Source: Deltaproteobacteria bacterium RIFOXYD12_FULL_50_9 | GTDB lineage: Bacteria > Desulfobacterota > Desulfobulbia > Desulfobulbales > CALZHT01 | Length of the DNA stretch: 7,326 bases | Reading direction: 5' to 3' | NCBI GenBank assembly: GCA_001799225.1 | Contig: MGTA01000044.1 | Coordinates: forward strand, 13,048 to 20,373 | In this document: positions 5,958 through 7,326 of the stretch, one piece after another | How positions within the stretch are numbered: position 1 is the first letter of the stretch | How the letters are laid out: each line of letters begins with the position of its first letter | Notes under the pieces: model-generated | The model's input: only the letters and a program-made list of their open reading frames with translations | What the model was told of the DNA's origin: nothing | The model's database searches: none | Program-made: the position numbers and the translations under genes

Positions 5958-5987
5958 TTGTGCTAAGATGGCGTTATGGGGTATAAC
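5958..5987 (+). promoter_or_regulatory. Candidate sigma70-type promoter of the K+ channel gene
   Basis: TTGTGC (5958-5963) and TATAAC (5982-5987) are separated by 18 bp, the best promoter pair in the 203-nt gap before the channel gene. Transcription would begin near 5994, giving a leader of about 80 nt. The rest of the gap (5873-6075) is A/T-rich with short weak hairpins and no further gene that I can support. Confidence 0.4.
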
Positions 5988-5997
5988 TTGGTGAGAC

Positions 5998-6014
5998 TGT
6001 GAGGTGATTTCACA
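5998..6014. repeat. Inverted repeat TGTGA-N7-TCACA downstream of the channel promoter
   Basis: TGTGA (5998-6002) and TCACA (6010-6014) are perfect half-sites 7 nt apart, just downstream of the candidate -10. CRP/FNR-family sites use a 6-nt spacer, so this is one base too long for a standard CRP site. It could bind another regulator, or be chance. Confidence 0.2.
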
Positions 6015-6075
6015 ATAAAAATGGGTAGATATTCTCTTTTTTATCTCAGGAAATAAGCAAGCTTTTTGGAAGGGT

Positions 6076-7068
6076 ATGAAAAACATCCTGGTCAATTTTT
6101 TTATTCTGTTCGCTATCCTGACGTTCGGTACCTTGGGCTATATGATTATTGAGGGCAGTCCTCTGTTGGACAGCCTGTATATGACCTTGATTACCATTAC
6201 TACGGTCGGCTACGGCGAGATGATCCGCTTGAGTCCGGCCGGCAAGATTTTTACGATGGGACTCATTCTGGTTGGTATGGGGTATGTCCTGTATCTGGTC
6301 AGCAAGATAACCGAGGCCATGGTGGAAGGTGGCCTTCGGCGGATTCTCGGGAGGATCAATATGCAGAAAAAGGTGGCTAAGCTGTCAGGACATTATATTG
6401 TTTGCGGATTTGGCAGAATCGGCAAGGTGATCTGCGACAGTTTGAAGCAGGACAGCCGCATTTTTGTGGTGATCGAAAAGGACGAACATGAAGTGCAGCG
6501 GATTGCTGAGTTTGGTTTTCTGGTGTTGCAGGGCGATGCCGCCAACGATGAAATTCTACTCGATGCCGGGGTCGCACAGGCCAAAGGGTTGATCGCCGTT
6601 GTCTCATCTGATGCGGAAAATGTTTATATTGTGCTGTCAGCCAGGGGCTTGAATCCGGAGTTGTTTATCCTGGCCCGGTCAAGCGGCATTGAAGGGGCCG
6701 AAACCAAGCTGCTGCGTGCCGGCGCCAATAAGGTGATTTCTCCCTATTTTATCGGAGGGTGCCGGATGGCCCAGTTGATTGTCCGGCCGACGGTTATTGA
6801 TTTTGTCGATCTGACCGTGCATGGCGGAGAACTTGGGTTGCGGCTTGAAGAGCTTGCAGTGAGTGGCGGATCGCAATATGTTGATCAGGCCCTGCTTGAG
6901 TCGGATATTCGTAAGGAGTTCGATCTTATTGTTGTCGCCATTAAGCGCGATCATGGCGAGATGATTTTTAATCCGTCCCCGCAGACCAAGATATTTGCCG
7001 GTGACACTCTGGTGGTGCTTGGTGAATATGAGAATATCAAGGCGCTTGAAAAGAGGTTAAGAGTTTAA
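6076..7068 (+). CDS. Two-transmembrane potassium channel with C-terminal RCK (TrkA-N/TrkA-C) domain, MthK type
   Basis: 330 residues, the usual length for prokaryotic 2TM-RCK channels. TM1 spans about residues 4-25; the pore helix and selectivity filter TTVGYGE occupy 42-48 (Glu where many channels have Asp after GYG); TM2 about 56-78. The RCK_N Rossmann domain begins near 105 with the nucleotide-binding glycine motif GFGRIG (111-116), the strand-end acid at VVIEKD (131-136) and QGDAANDEIL (152-161). RCK_C follows from about residue 245 to the end, closing with AGDTLVVLGE. It sits in the cytoplasmic membrane and would conduct K+ under control of ligand bound to a cytosolic gating ring (Ca2+ or nucleotide in relatives). 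ATG 6076 has GGAAGGG close upstream (6068-6074), somewhat tight spacing. An internal start at Met96 is described separately. It appears to be monocistronic or to lead the downstream gene (60-nt gap). Confidence 0.92.
   Translation: MKNILVNFFILFAILTFGTLGYMIIEGSPLLDSLYMTLITITTVGYGEMIRLSPAGKIFTMGLILVGMGYVLYLVSKITEAMVEGGLRRILGRINMQKKVAKLSGHYIVCGFGRIGKVICDSLKQDSRIFVVIEKDEHEVQRIAEFGFLVLQGDAANDEILLDAGVAQAKGLIAVVSSDAENVYIVLSARGLNPELFILARSSGIEGAETKLLRAGANKVISPYFIGGCRMAQLIVRPTVIDFVDLTVHGGELGLRLEELAVSGGSQYVDQALLESDIRKEFDLIVVAIKRDHGEMIFNPSPQTKIFAGDTLVVLGEYENIKALEKRLRV
6349..6363 (+). promoter_or_regulatory. Internal ribosome binding site and ATG (Met96) in the channel gene
   Basis: GGGAGG (6349-6354) is followed by 6 nt and an in-frame ATG at 6361, at the junction between TM2 linker and RCK domain. 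It could initiate a soluble 235-residue RCK protein. The archaeal channel MthK is known to do exactly this from an internal Met107, supplying the four free RCK subunits of its octameric gating ring. Use of this site here is inference. Confidence 0.45.
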
Positions 7069-7128
7069 GTACACTAACAGTAGTTACGAAAATTTTTTAA
7101 CAATAAAATCAGGTCTTGAAGGTGGGGG

Positions 7129-7326
7129 ATGAATCCAATAGCATTTGCGAAAGAGGGAACTCCGGTTGCTGACGGTCGTTATCTCCTTAAACTCTCCAAG
7201 GATAAGATGGCCGCCTATCTGGTTCCTGCTGGTGAATCGGTCGCCGGGGCAGGGGGTATTGATTATAGCCTGCTGCTGGAGGAGATCAAAAGAGGCGGGG
7301 TGGAGGCGGGGTTGCTGGCCCAACCG
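7129..7326 (+). CDS. Probable DUF342/FapA-family protein, N-terminal 66 residues (cut by window edge)
   Basis: ATG 7129 is preceded by GAAGG (7118-7122) with 6-nt spacing, and the frame stays open to the window edge (66 codons). The visible sequence begins MNPIAFAKEGTPVADGRYLL, then LSKDKMAAYLVPAG, and an amphipathic segment SLLLEEIKRGGVEAGLLAQP. The order strand with 'DG.Y.L.LS.D.M.AYL', a spacer, then a helix ending in 'GV..GLL..P' resembles the N-terminal domain of DUF342 (FapA-like, flagellar-assembly/polymer-related) proteins common in deltaproteobacteria. Only the first tenth or so of such a protein would be visible, so the assignment is tentative and no function is claimed. It starts 60 nt after the channel gene on the same strand, with no terminator hairpin between. 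Confidence 0.5.
   Translation, partial: MNPIAFAKEGTPVADGRYLLKLSKDKMAAYLVPAGESVAGAGGIDYSLLLEEIKRGGVEAGLLAQP

Noticed and set aside
5904..5965. Short hairpins (GTCC/GGAC and TTTATGT/ACATGAA) in the gap before the channel gene
   Set aside because: Stems are short or contain wobble pairs, with no T-tract; expected by chance in A/T-rich DNA.
1..7326. CRISPR array, tRNA/rRNA, insertion sequence or attachment site
   Set aside because: No spaced direct repeats, no tRNA-like cloverleaf, no transposase-like frame and no terminal inverted repeats were seen on reading the window.

Overview
The window reads as an ordinary bacterial chromosome segment. The small conserved-looking gene, the cytoplasmic-gated K+ channel, the GT-C/TPR membrane protein and a probable FapA-type (DUF342) gene together suggest a Desulfobacterota/deltaproteobacterial-type Gram-negative anaerobe. 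That assignment is inference from gene content and style; no rRNA or other marker is present.

Layout. 1-279 (minus): start of a gene leaving the window on the left, with one predicted membrane segment, not identified. 280-493: divergent intergenic region with a perfect 12-bp palindrome overlapping a candidate promoter and a leader stem-loop. 494-1768, 1828-2649 and 2856-3923 (plus): three genes that form a recognisable arsenosugar-biosynthesis group: a fused two-domain glycosyltransferase (TIGR04282-like plus TIGR04283-like), a purine nucleoside phosphorylase, and the radical SAM enzyme ArsS. Between the phosphorylase and arsS lies a 24-residue small ORF (2779-2853) with a strong ribosome binding site; its stop codon sits 2 nt before the arsS ATG. 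3959-5713 (plus): polytopic GT-C/TMTC-like membrane protein with C-terminal TPR repeats, 35 nt after arsS, whose last repeat looks disrupted. 5732-5872 (minus): convergent 46-residue small gene with a CxxCxxC motif. 5873-6075: intergenic, with a candidate promoter. 6076-7068 (plus): two-TM K+ channel with RCK domain (MthK type), including a well-placed internal ribosome binding site before Met96. 7129-7326 (plus): start of a probable DUF342/FapA-family protein cut by the right edge.

How the genes work together. In the known arsenosugar route, ArsM makes dimethylarsenite, ArsS joins it to a 5'-deoxyadenosyl group from SAM, a nucleoside phosphorylase can then remove adenine, and glycosyltransferases decorate the deoxyribosyl-arsenical. 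The last three activities are encoded here in order GT-GT / PNP / ArsS; no arsM is visible. The phosphorylase carries Asp at the position where human PNP has the 6-oxopurine-selective Asn243, which fits adenine release. The rest of the window (channel, FapA-like, small gene) looks functionally unrelated.
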